A DNA stretch of 64,000 nucleotides from SLRI01 sp036796215 (GCA_036796215.1 DAIRDJ010000006.1:1-64000), one strand, 5' to 3'; counted from the first letter of the stretch, positions 9,483 to 18,106 are shown. Notes: generated by a model not told the origin, from the letters alone. Program-made: numbers and translations.

Positions 9483-10523
9483 TTGCCCGCAACGACCGCT
9501 CCGACCGATGCCCGTTTCATGGGGCTGGCCCTGGCATTGGGCGAGCGCAACCTCGGCTGCACCGCACCCAACCCCTCGGTCGGCTGCGTAATCGTCAAGG
9601 ACGGCGTGGTCGTCGGCCGCGGCTGGACGCAACCGGGTGGGCGGCCGCATGCCGAGGCGGAGGCGCTGGCCCGGGCCGGTGCTGCGGCCGCAGGGGCTAC
9701 GGCCTATGTCACCCTCGAGCCCTGCTCGAACTGGGGCAAGACGCCGCCCTGCTGCAAGGGGCTGATCGAGGCGGGGATCAGGCGCGTGGTGATCGGCTGC
9801 CTCGACCCGGATCCGCGGGTCGACGGCAAGGGGATCGCCTGGCTCAGGGAGGCCGGGCTCGAGGTGGTGGTCGGCGTTCGGGAGGCCGAGGCGCTCGAGC
9901 AGAATCTGGGGCTCTACCGGCGGATCTTGGACCAGCGGCCGATGGTCGGGCTCAAGCTGGCAGTCAGCCTGGACGGGCGGGTTGCCACCCGGACGGGTGA
10001 GAGCCAGTGGGTCACGGGCGAGGCGGCCCGTGCCTTCGGGCATCGGCTGCGCGCCAGTCACGATGCGATCATGGTGGGCTCCGGCACGGCCCTGGCGGAT
10101 GATCCCCTGCTCTCCTGCCGGCTGCCGGGGCTCGAGGACCGCTCGCCGGTGCGGATCGTGATGGACCGGCGGGGGCGGCTGACCGAGACGAGCCGGCTGG
10201 TTGCCACCGCAGCCGAGCTGCCGCTCGTGCATGTCACGGCCGCCGATGGCGAGACCTCGCTCGTGGCCGTCTTGACCCGGCTGGCCGAGCGGGGCATCAC
10301 ACGGCTCCTGGTCGAGGGCGGACCCGGGCTCGCCACGAGCTTTCTCCGTGCCGGTCTGGTCGATCGTCTCTATCTTTTCGCTGCGGGCTGTCTCATCGGT
10401 GGCGACGGTGCCGCCGGGGTGGAGAGCCTCGGGGTCGAGCGACTGGCCGAGGCACCGCGGTGGCAGCTCTTGTCGACGCGGTTGTTGGGTGCCGATCGGC
10501 TCTCGGTCTTCGCACCGCTTTGA
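9483..10523 (+). CDS. ribD: Bifunctional riboflavin deaminase/reductase RibD
   Basis: The 346-residue protein joins an N-terminal zinc deaminase (HAE at 56-58 and PCSNWGKTPPC at 80-90 as zinc ligands and proton shuttle) to a C-terminal NADPH reductase domain (GLKLAVSLDGRVAT, then VEGGPGLATSFLRA). It carries out the second and third steps of the pyrimidine branch of riboflavin synthesis in the cytoplasm. The start is TTG with GAAGG nine bases upstream; the next ATG, at residue 13, would trim the first helix of the deaminase. An 11-base gap leads to ribE. Confidence 0.96.
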   Translation: MPATTAPTDARFMGLALALGERNLGCTAPNPSVGCVIVKDGVVVGRGWTQPGGRPHAEAEALARAGAAAAGATAYVTLEPCSNWGKTPPCCKGLIEAGIRRVVIGCLDPDPRVDGKGIAWLREAGLEVVVGVREAEALEQNLGLYRRILDQRPMVGLKLAVSLDGRVATRTGESQWVTGEAARAFGHRLRASHDAIMVGSGTALADDPLLSCRLPGLEDRSPVRIVMDRRGRLTETSRLVATAAELPLVHVTAADGETSLVAVLTRLAERGITRLLVEGGPGLATSFLRAGLVDRLYLFAAGCLIGGDGAAGVESLGVERLAEAPRWQLLSTRLLGADRLSVFAPL

Positions 10524-10534
10524 CATCGGGTTTC

Positions 10535-11137
10535 ATGTTCACTGGCATCATCACCCATATCGGCCGGATCGCCGCCGTCGAGGACGGCGCGGGCGGCCGT
10601 GCCTTCTGGATCGAGAGTGGCCTCGACCACGAGACGCTCGCACTCGGCGCCTCGGTGGCGCATTCGGGCGTGTGCCTCACGGTTACTGAGAAGCGGGACC
10701 GGTGCCATGCCGTCTACGCCTCGAGCGAGACGCTGGCGCGGACGACCATGGCGGGCTGGGGTGTCGGCGATGCGGTGAATATCGAGGCGTCGCTCCGGCT
10801 CGGCGACGAGCTCGGCGGGCATCTGGTCTTCGGCCATGTCGACGGCGTCTGCCGGATCACCGGCCTGGAGCCCGTGGGTGAGAGCTGGCGGCTCGAGATC
10901 GAGCTGCCGGAGGCGCTCCGCCCGCTGGTGGCGGTCAAGGGCTCGCTCAGCGTCGATGGCATCTCGCTCACGGTCAACGAGGTGGCACCGGCGACGATGG
11001 CCTTGATGATCATCCCGCACACCTGGCAGGCGACGACGTTGCAGCACCGAAAGCCAGGCGATGCCGTCAATCTCGAGGCCGATATGCTCGCCCGCTATGT
11101 CGCCCGTCAGCTGGCGTTTCGCGAGGGAGGCCACTGA
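10535..11137 (+). CDS. ribE: Riboflavin synthase alpha chain
   Basis: The 200-residue product starts with the invariant MFTGIIT and contains the two tandem lumazine-binding barrels (first half to about residue 97, second beginning LGGHLVFGHVDG). It disproportionates two 6,7-dimethyl-8-ribityllumazines to riboflavin and the pyrimidine precursor, as a trimer. The motif SVDGISLTVNEV marks the second active site region. The stop overlaps the start of the next gene (TGATG), indicating translational coupling. Confidence 0.97.
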   Translation: MFTGIITHIGRIAAVEDGAGGRAFWIESGLDHETLALGASVAHSGVCLTVTEKRDRCHAVYASSETLARTTMAGWGVGDAVNIEASLRLGDELGGHLVFGHVDGVCRITGLEPVGESWRLEIELPEALRPLVAVKGSLSVDGISLTVNEVAPATMALMIIPHTWQATTLQHRKPGDAVNLEADMLARYVARQLAFREGGH

Positions 11138-12270
11138 TGGCCGAACAGGACTTCGACCCTCGCTTCCTCTCGCCCATCGAGGACGTGATCGAGGATGCGC
11201 GGGCCGGGCGGATGTTCATCCTGGTCGACGACGAGGACCGCGAGAACGAGGGCGATCTCGTCATCCCGGCCGAGTTCTGCGATGCCCAGGCCGTCAACTT
11301 CATGGCCAAGCACGGCCGCGGCCTGATTTGCCTGGCCTTGACCCGCGGGCGCTGCGCGGCGCTCGGTTTGCCGCTCATGGCGCAGGGCAACGAGCCCCGC
11401 ATCTCGACCGCGTTCACGGTCAGCATCGAGGCGAGGGAAGGGGTGACCACCGGCATCTCGGCCGCCGATCGCGCGCGGACCATCCAGGTCGCGATCGATC
11501 CGGAGAGCAAGCGCGACGATCTGGTGGCGCCCGGCCACATCTTCCCGCTGATGGCGCGCGATGGTGGCGTGCTGGTCCGTACCGGCCATACCGAGGCCGC
11601 GGTCGATATCGCGCGGCTCGCCGGGCTGCGCTCGGCCGGGGTGATCTGCGAGATCATGAACGACGACGGCACCATGGCGCGGCTGCCGGACCTCGTGGCC
11701 TTCGCCCAGCTGCACGGGCTGAAGGTGGCGAAGATCGCCGATCTCATCGCCTATCGGCTCAAGCACGACCGGCTGGTCGAGCGGGACATCGCCACCACCT
11801 TCACCAGCCGCTTCGGCGGCGATTTCCGCCTCCAGGTCTATACCAACGTCCTCGACGGCATCGAGCACGTGGCGCTGGTCAAGGGCGACGTGACGACGGC
11901 CGGGCCCGTGCTGGTCCGCGTGCATGCGGTCAACATGCTGCAGGACCTGCTCGGCGAGGGTGAGAGCGGGCGGGGCGATCAGCTGCACCAGGCGATGCGG
12001 ATGATCGGCGAGGCGGGACGCGGCGTGGTCGTGATCCTGCGTGAGCCGTCGCCACGCAGCATCTCCGAGCGGGTCAAGGTGGCGCTGGGTCATCAAGCGT
12101 CACCGCCCGCGGATCTTCGCGTCTACGGCATCGGCGCGCAGATCCTGGGTGATCTCGGCGTCAAGGACATGATATTGCTCTCCAACACCGGTCGCACCAT
12201 CGTCGGCCTCGAGGGCTATAATCTTCGGGTCGTCGAGACGCGGCCGATCGACAAGGAAGGCGAGCGCTGA
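11137..12270 (+). CDS. ribB: 3,4-dihydroxy-2-butanone 4-phosphate synthase with degenerate GTP cyclohydrolase II-like domain
   Basis: Residues 1 to about 205 are a complete RibB domain (DDEDRENEGDLVIPAEF, REGVTTGISAADRA, GHTEAAVDIARLAGL) that makes the four-carbon unit from ribulose 5-phosphate. Residues from about 210 have the RibA fold: it ends DLRVYGIGAQILGDLGVKDMILLSNT. But the zinc-binding cysteines of GTP cyclohydrolase II are all absent; where RibA has its CxxGD and CxC motifs this protein reads VRVHAVNMLQDLLGEGES. The second half is therefore unlikely to open GTP. Such RibB fusions with an inactive partner domain are known in proteobacteria. A separate ribA would be expected elsewhere. 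Start and stop overlap both neighbours. Confidence 0.93.
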   Translation: MAEQDFDPRFLSPIEDVIEDARAGRMFILVDDEDRENEGDLVIPAEFCDAQAVNFMAKHGRGLICLALTRGRCAALGLPLMAQGNEPRISTAFTVSIEAREGVTTGISAADRARTIQVAIDPESKRDDLVAPGHIFPLMARDGGVLVRTGHTEAAVDIARLAGLRSAGVICEIMNDDGTMARLPDLVAFAQLHGLKVAKIADLIAYRLKHDRLVERDIATTFTSRFGGDFRLQVYTNVLDGIEHVALVKGDVTTAGPVLVRVHAVNMLQDLLGEGESGRGDQLHQAMRMIGEAGRGVVVILREPSPRSISERVKVALGHQASPPADLRVYGIGAQILGDLGVKDMILLSNTGRTIVGLEGYNLRVVETRPIDKEGER

Positions 12271-12743
12271 TGGCCGGCACGGCCGACATCGACGACGTTC
12301 AGCTGCTGCCGGGAGCCCGCATCCTCGTGGTCGAGGCGCGCTATCACGCGGCCATCAACGACCTCCTGCTCGACGGGACCCGGGCGATGCTCGAGCGGGC
12401 CGCAGCACGGCTGGAGCATCTCGTGGTGCCGGGGGCGCTCGAGATTCCGCCCGCCATCCGGATCGCGCACGAGCTCGGGGGCGGCATCGCGGGGTTCGTC
12501 GCACTCGGCTGTGTCATTCGTGGCGAGACCACGCATTACGAACTCGTTGCCGGCGACAGCTGCCGAGGCATCATGGATCTCGGCACCGGCCTCGGGCTCG
12601 CCATCGGCAACGGCATCCTGACCGTCGAGAACGAGGCCCAGGCGCTGGAGCGCGCCGATCCGGCCCGCCAGGACAAGGGCGGGCATGCGGCGCGCGCGGC
12701 GCTCGGCCTCGTGGCCTTCCGCCGCCGGCTTCTGGGCCGCTGA
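12270..12743 (+). CDS. ribH: 6,7-dimethyl-8-ribityllumazine synthase
   Basis: The 157-residue protein has the lumazine synthase features VVEARYH near the N-terminus, VPGALEIPPAI (substrate loop), ALGCVIRGETTHYELV (catalytic histidine region) and NGILTVENEAQALERA. It condenses the RibD and RibB products and usually forms icosahedral or decameric shells. It overlaps the preceding stop by one base and is followed by nusB after four bases. Confidence 0.97.
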   Translation: MAGTADIDDVQLLPGARILVVEARYHAAINDLLLDGTRAMLERAAARLEHLVVPGALEIPPAIRIAHELGGGIAGFVALGCVIRGETTHYELVAGDSCRGIMDLGTGLGLAIGNGILTVENEAQALERADPARQDKGGHAARAALGLVAFRRRLLGR

Positions 12744-12747
12744 GCCG

Positions 12748-13239
12748 ATGGCCGAGAAGAAGCGCCAGCCAGCCCTGAACAAGCGCCGGGCCGCCCGGTT
12801 CGCGGCCGTGCAGGCGCTCTATCAGGCCGAGGCCGGCGAGCTCGCGATCGACCGGGTGATCGCCGAGTTCAAGGCGCACCGGCTCGCCGAGATTTTCGAG
12901 CCCCTGGAGCTCGAGACCCCGTCGCCCAAGGTGGACGAGGTCTGGTTCGGGGTCATCGCCGGTGGTGCCTGGCAGGCGCGCGAGCAGCTCGATCCCGCGA
13001 TCGAGAGCTGCCTGAAGACGGACTGGACGCTGCAGCGCTGCGGCTATCTGCTGCGCGCCACGCTGCGCGCCGGCGCGTTCGAGCTGGCCAAGCGGACCGA
13101 CGTGCCGGTCAAGGTGGTGATCAACGAGTATGTCGAGCTGGCCTATCTCTTCTTCGACGGCGACGAGCCGTCGCTGGTCAATGCCGTGCTCGACCGGCTC
13201 GCCCCGATGCTGCGGACCGATCCCGAGGCCGTCCTTTGA
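12748..13239 (+). CDS. nusB: Transcription antitermination factor NusB
   Basis: The 163-residue protein shows the NusB helical fold: RRAARFAAVQALYQAE at the N-terminus, LLRATLRAGAFELAKRTDVPVKVVINEYVELAYLFFDG and VNAVLDRLAP at the C-terminus. NusB with NusE binds boxA RNA and supports rRNA antitermination. The ATG four bases after ribH is chosen over a longer in-frame start that lies inside ribH. Coupling of ribH to nusB is widespread. Confidence 0.96.
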   Translation: MAEKKRQPALNKRRAARFAAVQALYQAEAGELAIDRVIAEFKAHRLAEIFEPLELETPSPKVDEVWFGVIAGGAWQAREQLDPAIESCLKTDWTLQRCGYLLRATLRAGAFELAKRTDVPVKVVINEYVELAYLFFDGDEPSLVNAVLDRLAPMLRTDPEAVL

Positions 13240-14201
13240 GCGGCATGCGTGGCGAGTTCGCGCTGATCGACGAGCTGCTGAAGTCCCTGGCGAAGGGGTT
13301 CCCGGGTGCCCTTGGCCTCACCGACGATGCCGCGCTCGTCGATGTGCCCGATGGGCAATCGCTGGTGATCGCCAAGGACGCGATCGTCGCCGGCGTGCAT
13401 TTCTTCAAGGACGATCCGGCGGACGCGGTGGCGCAGAAGCTGCTCAGGGTCAATCTCTCCGATCTCGCCGCCATGGGGGCATCACCGCTCGCCTACCTCA
13501 CGGTGATCGCCAGGCCGCGCGAGCTCGCGGATGCCTGGCTCGAGGGCTTCGCCCGGGGGCTCGCCCAGGACCAGCTGCGATATGGTCTCTCGCTCATCGG
13601 TGGCGACATCGTCTCGACCCCGGGCCCGCTCTTGCTCTCCTGCACCATCTTGGGGCTGGTCGAGCGGGGTCGGGCGCTGACGCGCTCGGCGGCGCGGCCG
13701 GGTGACGTGATCTGGGTCTCGGGCACGCTGGGCGATGCGGCCCTGGGCCTTCGGGTGATCAAGGGGCTGGCGGTCACCGAGGACGAAGCCTTCTATCTGA
13801 TCGAGCGCTATCGCCGGCCCGAGCCGCGCCTCGCCCTCGGCCAGCGACTGCGAGGTTTGGCGCATGCGGCGATCGACGTCTCGGATGGGCTGCTGGCCGA
13901 TCTCGGCCATATCCTCGAGGAGTCCGGGGTGAAGGGCCGGATCGAGATCGAGCGGCTGCCGATCTCGAGCGTGGCGCATGGCCTGCCTGGGTGGCTGGAG
14001 GCCGCCCTCGGCGGTGGCGACGACTACGAGCTCCTGTTCACCGCACCCGAGACCGCCACGGCCGCGATCGAGGACCTCGCCGCCGAACTCGGCTTGCGCC
14101 TGTCCGCGATTGGTCGGATCGACGCTGGCTGCGGGCTCGAGGTGGTCGATGCGTCGGGGGCGCCGGTCACGGTCGAGGGTCATGGCTGGCGCCATTTCTG
14201 A
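13236..14201 (+). CDS. thiL: Thiamine-monophosphate kinase
   Basis: ThiL phosphorylates thiamine monophosphate to the diphosphate cofactor. The roughly 320-residue protein carries GEFALIDELL, DDAALVD and AKDAIVAGVHFF, NLSDLAAMGASP (magnesium and nucleotide loops), LIGGDIVSTPG, DVSDGLLADLGHI and GGDDYELLFTAP. The TTG at 13236 overlaps the nusB stop and has GAGG seven bases upstream; the ATG at 13245 is the alternative and gives the usual MRGEF start. Only the first nine bases differ. Confidence 0.95.
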   Translation: MSGMRGEFALIDELLKSLAKGFPGALGLTDDAALVDVPDGQSLVIAKDAIVAGVHFFKDDPADAVAQKLLRVNLSDLAAMGASPLAYLTVIARPRELADAWLEGFARGLAQDQLRYGLSLIGGDIVSTPGPLLLSCTILGLVERGRALTRSAARPGDVIWVSGTLGDAALGLRVIKGLAVTEDEAFYLIERYRRPEPRLALGQRLRGLAHAAIDVSDGLLADLGHILEESGVKGRIEIERLPISSVAHGLPGWLEAALGGGDDYELLFTAPETATAAIEDLAAELGLRLSAIGRIDAGCGLEVVDASGAPVTVEGHGWRHF

Positions 14202-15129
14202 GGCACGCGACGCCTCGCCGGCGGCACCGGGCCCGATCGAGCGTGCGGCTCCGGGCCTTTTCCTGCTGTTCTGGTCCTCCGGCTTCGTCGCCGCCAAGCT
14301 CGGGCTCGAGGGGGCCGAGCCGATCACCTTTCTGGCACTGCGCTTTTGCATCGTCACCGTGCTGCTCCTGGCGATCGCCCTGGCGATGGGCGCTCCCTGG
14401 CCGCGCCGGCCGGGCGAGATCGGCCATATCCTGGTGGTCGGGCTGATCATGCAGGCGATCTATTTCAGTGCCGCCTATCTCGCCTTCGATGCCGGGGTGA
14501 CGGCCGGCGGGCTGGCGTTGATCGTCGGCATGCAACCGGTGGTCACGGCCGTGATCGCGGCCCCCTTGCTCGGCGAGCGGGTTCGGCCGCTGCAGATCGC
14601 GGGCCTCGTCCTCGGGGTTCTCGGGATCATCCTGGTGCTGGGCGAGAAGCTCGCAGCCGGCCTCGGCACGCCCTTCGGCATCGCCATTGCCGTCGTGGCG
14701 CTCTTCTCGATCACCATCGGCACGCTCTATCAGAAGCGCTTCTGCCCGCGCTTCGATCTCTGGACGGGCGGCACGCTGCAGTTTGCCATAGCGGCCCTCG
14801 CGACGGGCAGCGTCGCCCTTCTCTTCGAGGCCAATGCCATCACCTGGAGTCCGGCCTTCGGCTGGGCGCTCGCCTATCTCGTGCTGATCAACTCGATCGT
14901 GGCGATCGCGCTCTTGAACCTCATGCTCAGGCGCGGCGAGGCCGGCCGGGTGGCCTCGCTCTTCTTCCTGGTGCCGCCGGGTGCGGCGCTCGTCGCCTGG
15001 CTGGTGCTCGGCGAGACCCTGGGCCTGACGGCGATGATCGGCATGGCGGTGGCGACGTTGGGGGTGGCGCTGGTCGTCCGGCAACGGCCCACTGCCGTCA
15101 GCTCAGGGCGTCGATCTCGTCCGTGGTGA
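14182..15129 (+). CDS. EamA/DMT-family transporter
   Basis: The 315-residue product has ten hydrophobic segments in two EamA repeats; the first begins GLFLLFWSSGFVAAKLGLEGAEPITFLALRF and the second LFSITIGTLYQKRFCPRFDLWTG. These are inner-membrane drug/metabolite-type transporters, often amino-acid or metabolite exporters; the substrate cannot be read from sequence. The ATG lies 20 bases inside the end of thiL. The 3' end overlaps the convergent universal stress gene by 32 bases. Confidence 0.88.
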   Translation: MAGAISEARDASPAAPGPIERAAPGLFLLFWSSGFVAAKLGLEGAEPITFLALRFCIVTVLLLAIALAMGAPWPRRPGEIGHILVVGLIMQAIYFSAAYLAFDAGVTAGGLALIVGMQPVVTAVIAAPLLGERVRPLQIAGLVLGVLGIILVLGEKLAAGLGTPFGIAIAVVALFSITIGTLYQKRFCPRFDLWTGGTLQFAIAALATGSVALLFEANAITWSPAFGWALAYLVLINSIVAIALLNLMLRRGEAGRVASLFFLVPPGAALVAWLVLGETLGLTAMIGMAVATLGVALVVRQRPTAVSSGRRSRPW

Positions 15130-15676
15130 GGTGGCCCGGGACCAGGGTGACCGGGATGCGGAACTTGTTCTGGCCGATGTTCTTCATGAGGTAGGTAACG
15201 AGCGGGCCCGGATCGTTGCCCTCCTCGGCGGTGGCGAGGACCAGAAGCGAGATCGAGGGTTCCTCGCCGAGGAGCTCGATCAGTTGCTCGGCGCGCTGGC
15301 CTTCGCGGATATGGACCGCGGGCATGCTGCCGGTCTGGGCGAAGACCTCGGCCGCCAGGGTCTGCATCTTGCGTTCGGCCTCGAGCCTGGCCTCCTCCTC
15401 CATGACCCGGCCGACCCCGATCCAGTGCTGGAACTCGACCGGCTCGACGACGTAGAGCAGGGCGACCCGGCCGCGGGTGTGCTGGGCCCGCCGGCAGGCG
15501 AAGCGCAGCGCACTGCGCATCTCCTCGCTTTCGTCGACGACGACGAGGAAGACCCGCTGGCTCTGCTGGGGCGAGGTCGCGGCCGCGGCGCCGGCTTCCG
15601 GGTCGCCGCTGGGGCCGCCATCGGGGCCGCTAGCGCGCGGCTGGATCGAGGGGTCGCCGTTCATGCCCTGCACCAT
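15098..15676 (-). CDS. Universal stress protein (UspA-like domain)
   Basis: After a proline/alanine-rich lead of about 45 residues comes one Usp domain: VFLVVVDESEEMRSALRFACRRA, VALLYVVEPVEF, then VHIREGQRAEQLIELL and SISLLVLATAEEG. The ATP-binding glycine pattern is not clearly present. The ATG at 15676 lies one base after the stop of the upstream gene, so the two are translationally coupled; an in-frame ATG twelve bases on is possible. It ends inside the EamA gene on the other strand. It likely belongs to the same unit as the TIGR02186 and YeeE genes. Confidence 0.88.
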   Translation of the reverse strand: MVQGMNGDPSIQPRASGPDGGPSGDPEAGAAAATSPQQSQRVFLVVVDESEEMRSALRFACRRAQHTRGRVALLYVVEPVEFQHWIGVGRVMEEEARLEAERKMQTLAAEVFAQTGSMPAVHIREGQRAEQLIELLGEEPSISLLVLATAEEGNDPGPLVTYLMKNIGQNKFRIPVTLVPGHLTTDEIDALS

Positions 15677-15677
15677 G

Positions 15678-16493
15678 CTACTGCTTCTTGAAGACGACAC
15701 CGGCGGTCCAGCCGGCGCCGATGGCGAGGATGACCGAGATCAGACCATAGAGTGCCGGATTCTGGCGCGCCGTGTCGAAGATCTCGGCCTCGAGCCCGAC
15801 CTTGGAGATGACGAGCACGCTGGTCTGCGCCCCGACCACCACGCCGTCGCGCAGTTGCAGCACCTCGACCTGGTAGTTGCCGGGCGGGACATTGGCTGGA
15901 AAGCCCAAGGTGGTGCGAAAGAGGCGATCGCCGAGGAAGCGGACCGGCGCCGCCTCGACCGCGTAGAGGTCGTCGCGTGCCTTGTTGCGGACCAGGGCCT
16001 CGCGGAACGAGGCGAGCTCGGCCGGTGTGCGGTTGGCGCCGTCGAGCGGGGTCAGGGCCAGGTTCGCCGTGCCGATGCGAAAGCGCACCCGCTCGTCCTC
16101 GGCCATGATGCGCTCGAGCGGCCCGCTGGCAGCGACGGCGTAGAAGGCCGGCGCGCCGGCGAAGGTGAGCTCGTCGGTGTTCAACCAGACGAAGCCGAGC
16201 CGGCTCTTGCGCCTGACCGTTGCCGTGGTCTCGGGGCCGCGCACGACGACGACGACGTCACCGCCGGCCTCGTCGAGGGCGCCGAACAAGAGCACGTTGC
16301 TGCCGGTAAACGCGGTCGTGATGGCGATCAGGTGGTGCGAGAGGTCGGCGATGAAGCCGCTGGCACGCGCCGTCGACGCCTGGCCGACGAGGGCGGCGAG
16401 CAGCACGAGGGCCGCGAGCCGCCAGCGTCTGCGGCGCCCTCCTTGGCTCGTGGCGTGGTCCGCCAGCCTCGCGTCTCGCCGATCGGTGTCGAT
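15678..16493 (-). CDS. TIGR02186-family membrane-anchored protein; start codon unresolved
   Basis: The recognisable protein begins with a signal peptide, RRRRWRLAALVLLAALVGQASTARA, followed by SGFIADLSHHLIAITTAFTG, DVVVVVRGPE, and ends with one transmembrane helix and a lysine-rich tail (ALYGLISVILAIGAGWTAGVVFKKQ). This is the alphaproteobacterial TIGR02186 family, function unknown, often next to sulfur-anion transporters. Between the YeeE stop (16523) and the signal peptide no in-frame ATG, GTG or TTG exists. The coordinate used is an ATC at 16493 seven bases after GGAG; CTG at 16526, 16511 or 16466 are alternatives. The first standard start, GTG at 16404, would remove the arginines of the signal peptide. 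Confidence 0.8.
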   Translation of the reverse strand: MDTDRRDARLADHATSQGGRRRRWRLAALVLLAALVGQASTARASGFIADLSHHLIAITTAFTGSNVLLFGALDEAGGDVVVVVRGPETTATVRRKSRLGFVWLNTDELTFAGAPAFYAVAASGPLERIMAEDERVRFRIGTANLALTPLDGANRTPAELASFREALVRNKARDDLYAVEAAPVRFLGDRLFRTTLGFPANVPPGNYQVEVLQLRDGVVVGAQTSVLVISKVGLEAEIFDTARQNPALYGLISVILAIGAGWTAGVVFKKQ

Positions 16494-16522
16494 CTCGCTT
16501 CTCCCCCGCAGCTCAGCCGACC

Positions 16523-17656
16523 TCAGGTGCGGCTCGCCGGATCGAGCCCGGCTGCGGCACCCAGGCCGAGAGCGGCCCGCCAGCTGCCGCGCTCGAGGCG
16601 GCGCAACGCCAGCACGGCCCCGGCGACGATCCCGGCAACGGCGATGAACGAGCCGATCGCCAGGGTGGCAAGTCCGGTCATCCCCTGGCCGACCGTGCAA
16701 CCGAGCGCCAGGATGCCGCCGAAGCCCATGAGCACGCCGCCAGTCACATGCCGTATCATATCGTCCCGCGCGCTGAACGTCTCTAGTCGCATGCGCCCGC
16801 CGAGCCCGGCCGAAAGGGCAGCACCAAGGATCGTGCCGAGGCCGAGTGCCGCACCAAAGCCGGGCCAGAGGCCGTTGCCGGTCATCGTCCAGAAGAGTGC
16901 CTGCGAGGTCGGGGCGACGTAGGACAGCGAGACCACGGCCGCCGGTGCCAAGGGATCGGCGAAGAGCCAGCCGGTCACGACAAAGCCGAGCGCCACCGTG
17001 AGGCCGAGGCCGAGACCGAGACCGAGGTTGGCAGGGCTGCGGCGAAAGGTCCGATCCTTGAGCGCAAAGGCGAGGAGGCCCGCCCCAAGGCCCAGGGCGA
17101 GGGCGAGATCGACCGGGGTGCTGCCGACTATTCCTGTGCGGGCGAGGAACGCCCCCAGGCTCTGGGTCGGCTGATCGAGGTGCCAGACGACGGCCCCGCG
17201 CAGTGCCTGGGCCGGCAGGGCGAGGATGCCGTCCAGCGTGGCGAAGGCGGCAAGGCCGAGGACCAGGACCACGACCAGCGCCTTCAGGCTGCCGCCACCG
17301 AGCCGGACCAGATTGCGGCTGGCACAGCCGCCGGCCATGACCATGCCGATGCCGAAGAGCAGCCCGCCGACGAGGAGGGCCAGGGGCTCGAGCCTGGGGC
17401 CGAGATGGACGGTCCGGTCGAGCGGCACGAGCCCAATCGCAGCAAACAGCTGGGTCAGGACCAGGGCGGTCGCGATCGCCAGCGCCCAGGCGCGCAGCCG
17501 CCGCCAGCTGCCGAAGAGATAGGCGTCACTGATCGCCCCCATGGTGCAGAAATGGGTGCGCTCGATCAGCCAGCCCGCCGTCAGCCCGAGCAGCCCGGCC
17601 GCAAGCGCCAGGCCCGCCAAGGGCGACTGCGCCAAAAGCTCCAAAAGCGCCGTCAC
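16523..17656 (-). CDS. YeeE/YedE (TsuA-type) thiosulfate-like transporter
   Basis: About 377 residues, nearly all hydrophobic helices, with the three cysteine motifs of the family: ERTHFCTMGAISD, MAGGCASRNLVRLGGGSLKAL and LGCTVGQGMTGLATLAIGS. In TsuA such cysteines relay thiosulfate through the inner membrane. The GTG at 17656 is chosen for GGGGAGA upstream, although the spacing is long; the longer frame begins in a non-homologous arginine-rich stretch. It is the first gene of a leftward group with the TIGR02186 and Usp genes. Uptake of thiosulfate or another small sulfur anion is the expected role. Confidence 0.88.
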   Translation of the reverse strand: MTALLELLAQSPLAGLALAAGLLGLTAGWLIERTHFCTMGAISDAYLFGSWRRLRAWALAIATALVLTQLFAAIGLVPLDRTVHLGPRLEPLALLVGGLLFGIGMVMAGGCASRNLVRLGGGSLKALVVVLVLGLAAFATLDGILALPAQALRGAVVWHLDQPTQSLGAFLARTGIVGSTPVDLALALGLGAGLLAFALKDRTFRRSPANLGLGLGLGLTVALGFVVTGWLFADPLAPAAVVSLSYVAPTSQALFWTMTGNGLWPGFGAALGLGTILGAALSAGLGGRMRLETFSARDDMIRHVTGGVLMGFGGILALGCTVGQGMTGLATLAIGSFIAVAGIVAGAVLALRRLERGSWRAALGLGAAAGLDPASRT

Positions 17657-17952
17657 GAGCGTTCGATCTCCCCACGTCCCATCCGACGCCACGCCACGCA
17701 GCCAGCGTCGCCGTCCAGCCGTCAGAAGATGGGGTCTCGGACGCAACCTGCATAGAGCGGCCCGCTTCACCGGTTATAGGAATATTATCTGAGAACGTGG
17801 TCGCCGTCAAGCCCCCGCTCGGGATCGATCGGCATGCCGGGCCCAGCCTTCGGGCTCGGGCCGGGCAGGCGCCGGGCCGAGGACTGGCAACTGCTCCTCA
17901 AGCTCTTGCATTTCAGCCGAAATATGCAGTCGCCTGCGTCATCCTGTCCCTT

Positions 17953-18041
17953 CGGGTTCGTTCGCAAAACCCGGGTTCGATCGGTGCATCCTCGGGTTCG
18001 CTCGCTCTTTCGTCAGGTTCGTTCGTCGTGCTCTCGGGTTC
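17953..18041. repeat. Array of five GGGTTC-type units at 19-21 bp spacing
   Basis: The core GGGTTCG starts at 17954, 17973 and 17994; a variant AGGTTCG starts at 18015 and GGGTTCA at 18036. Spacing is 19, 21, 21 and 21 bases. On the minus strand the units read as a seven-residue EPE/EPD-type repeat in an open frame, so the array could be a relic of a coding repeat or an iteron-like protein-binding array. Confidence 0.7.
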
Positions 18042-18077
18042 AAGCACGCCGAATTGTAACGAGAAGTGACGGATTCT

Positions 18078-18102
18078 GCGCCATAAGCAACGCTTATGGC
18101 GC
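18078..18102. repeat. Perfect 11-bp inverted repeat (copy 1)
   Basis: GCGCCATAAGC and GCTTATGGCGC flank a 3-base AAC centre. The inner 17 bases (18082-18098) recur as their reverse complement at 18245-18261. Confidence 0.85.
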
Positions 18103-18106
18103 ATGG

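Noticed and set aside
9471..11136. FMN riboswitch in the rib cluster
   Set aside because: Genes are nearly contiguous and no RFN-element sequence was found before ribD or ribB.
15678..16700. Longer TIGR02186 start at 16700
   Set aside because: It would overlap YeeE by 178 bases with an arginine-rich, non-homologous leader before the signal peptide.
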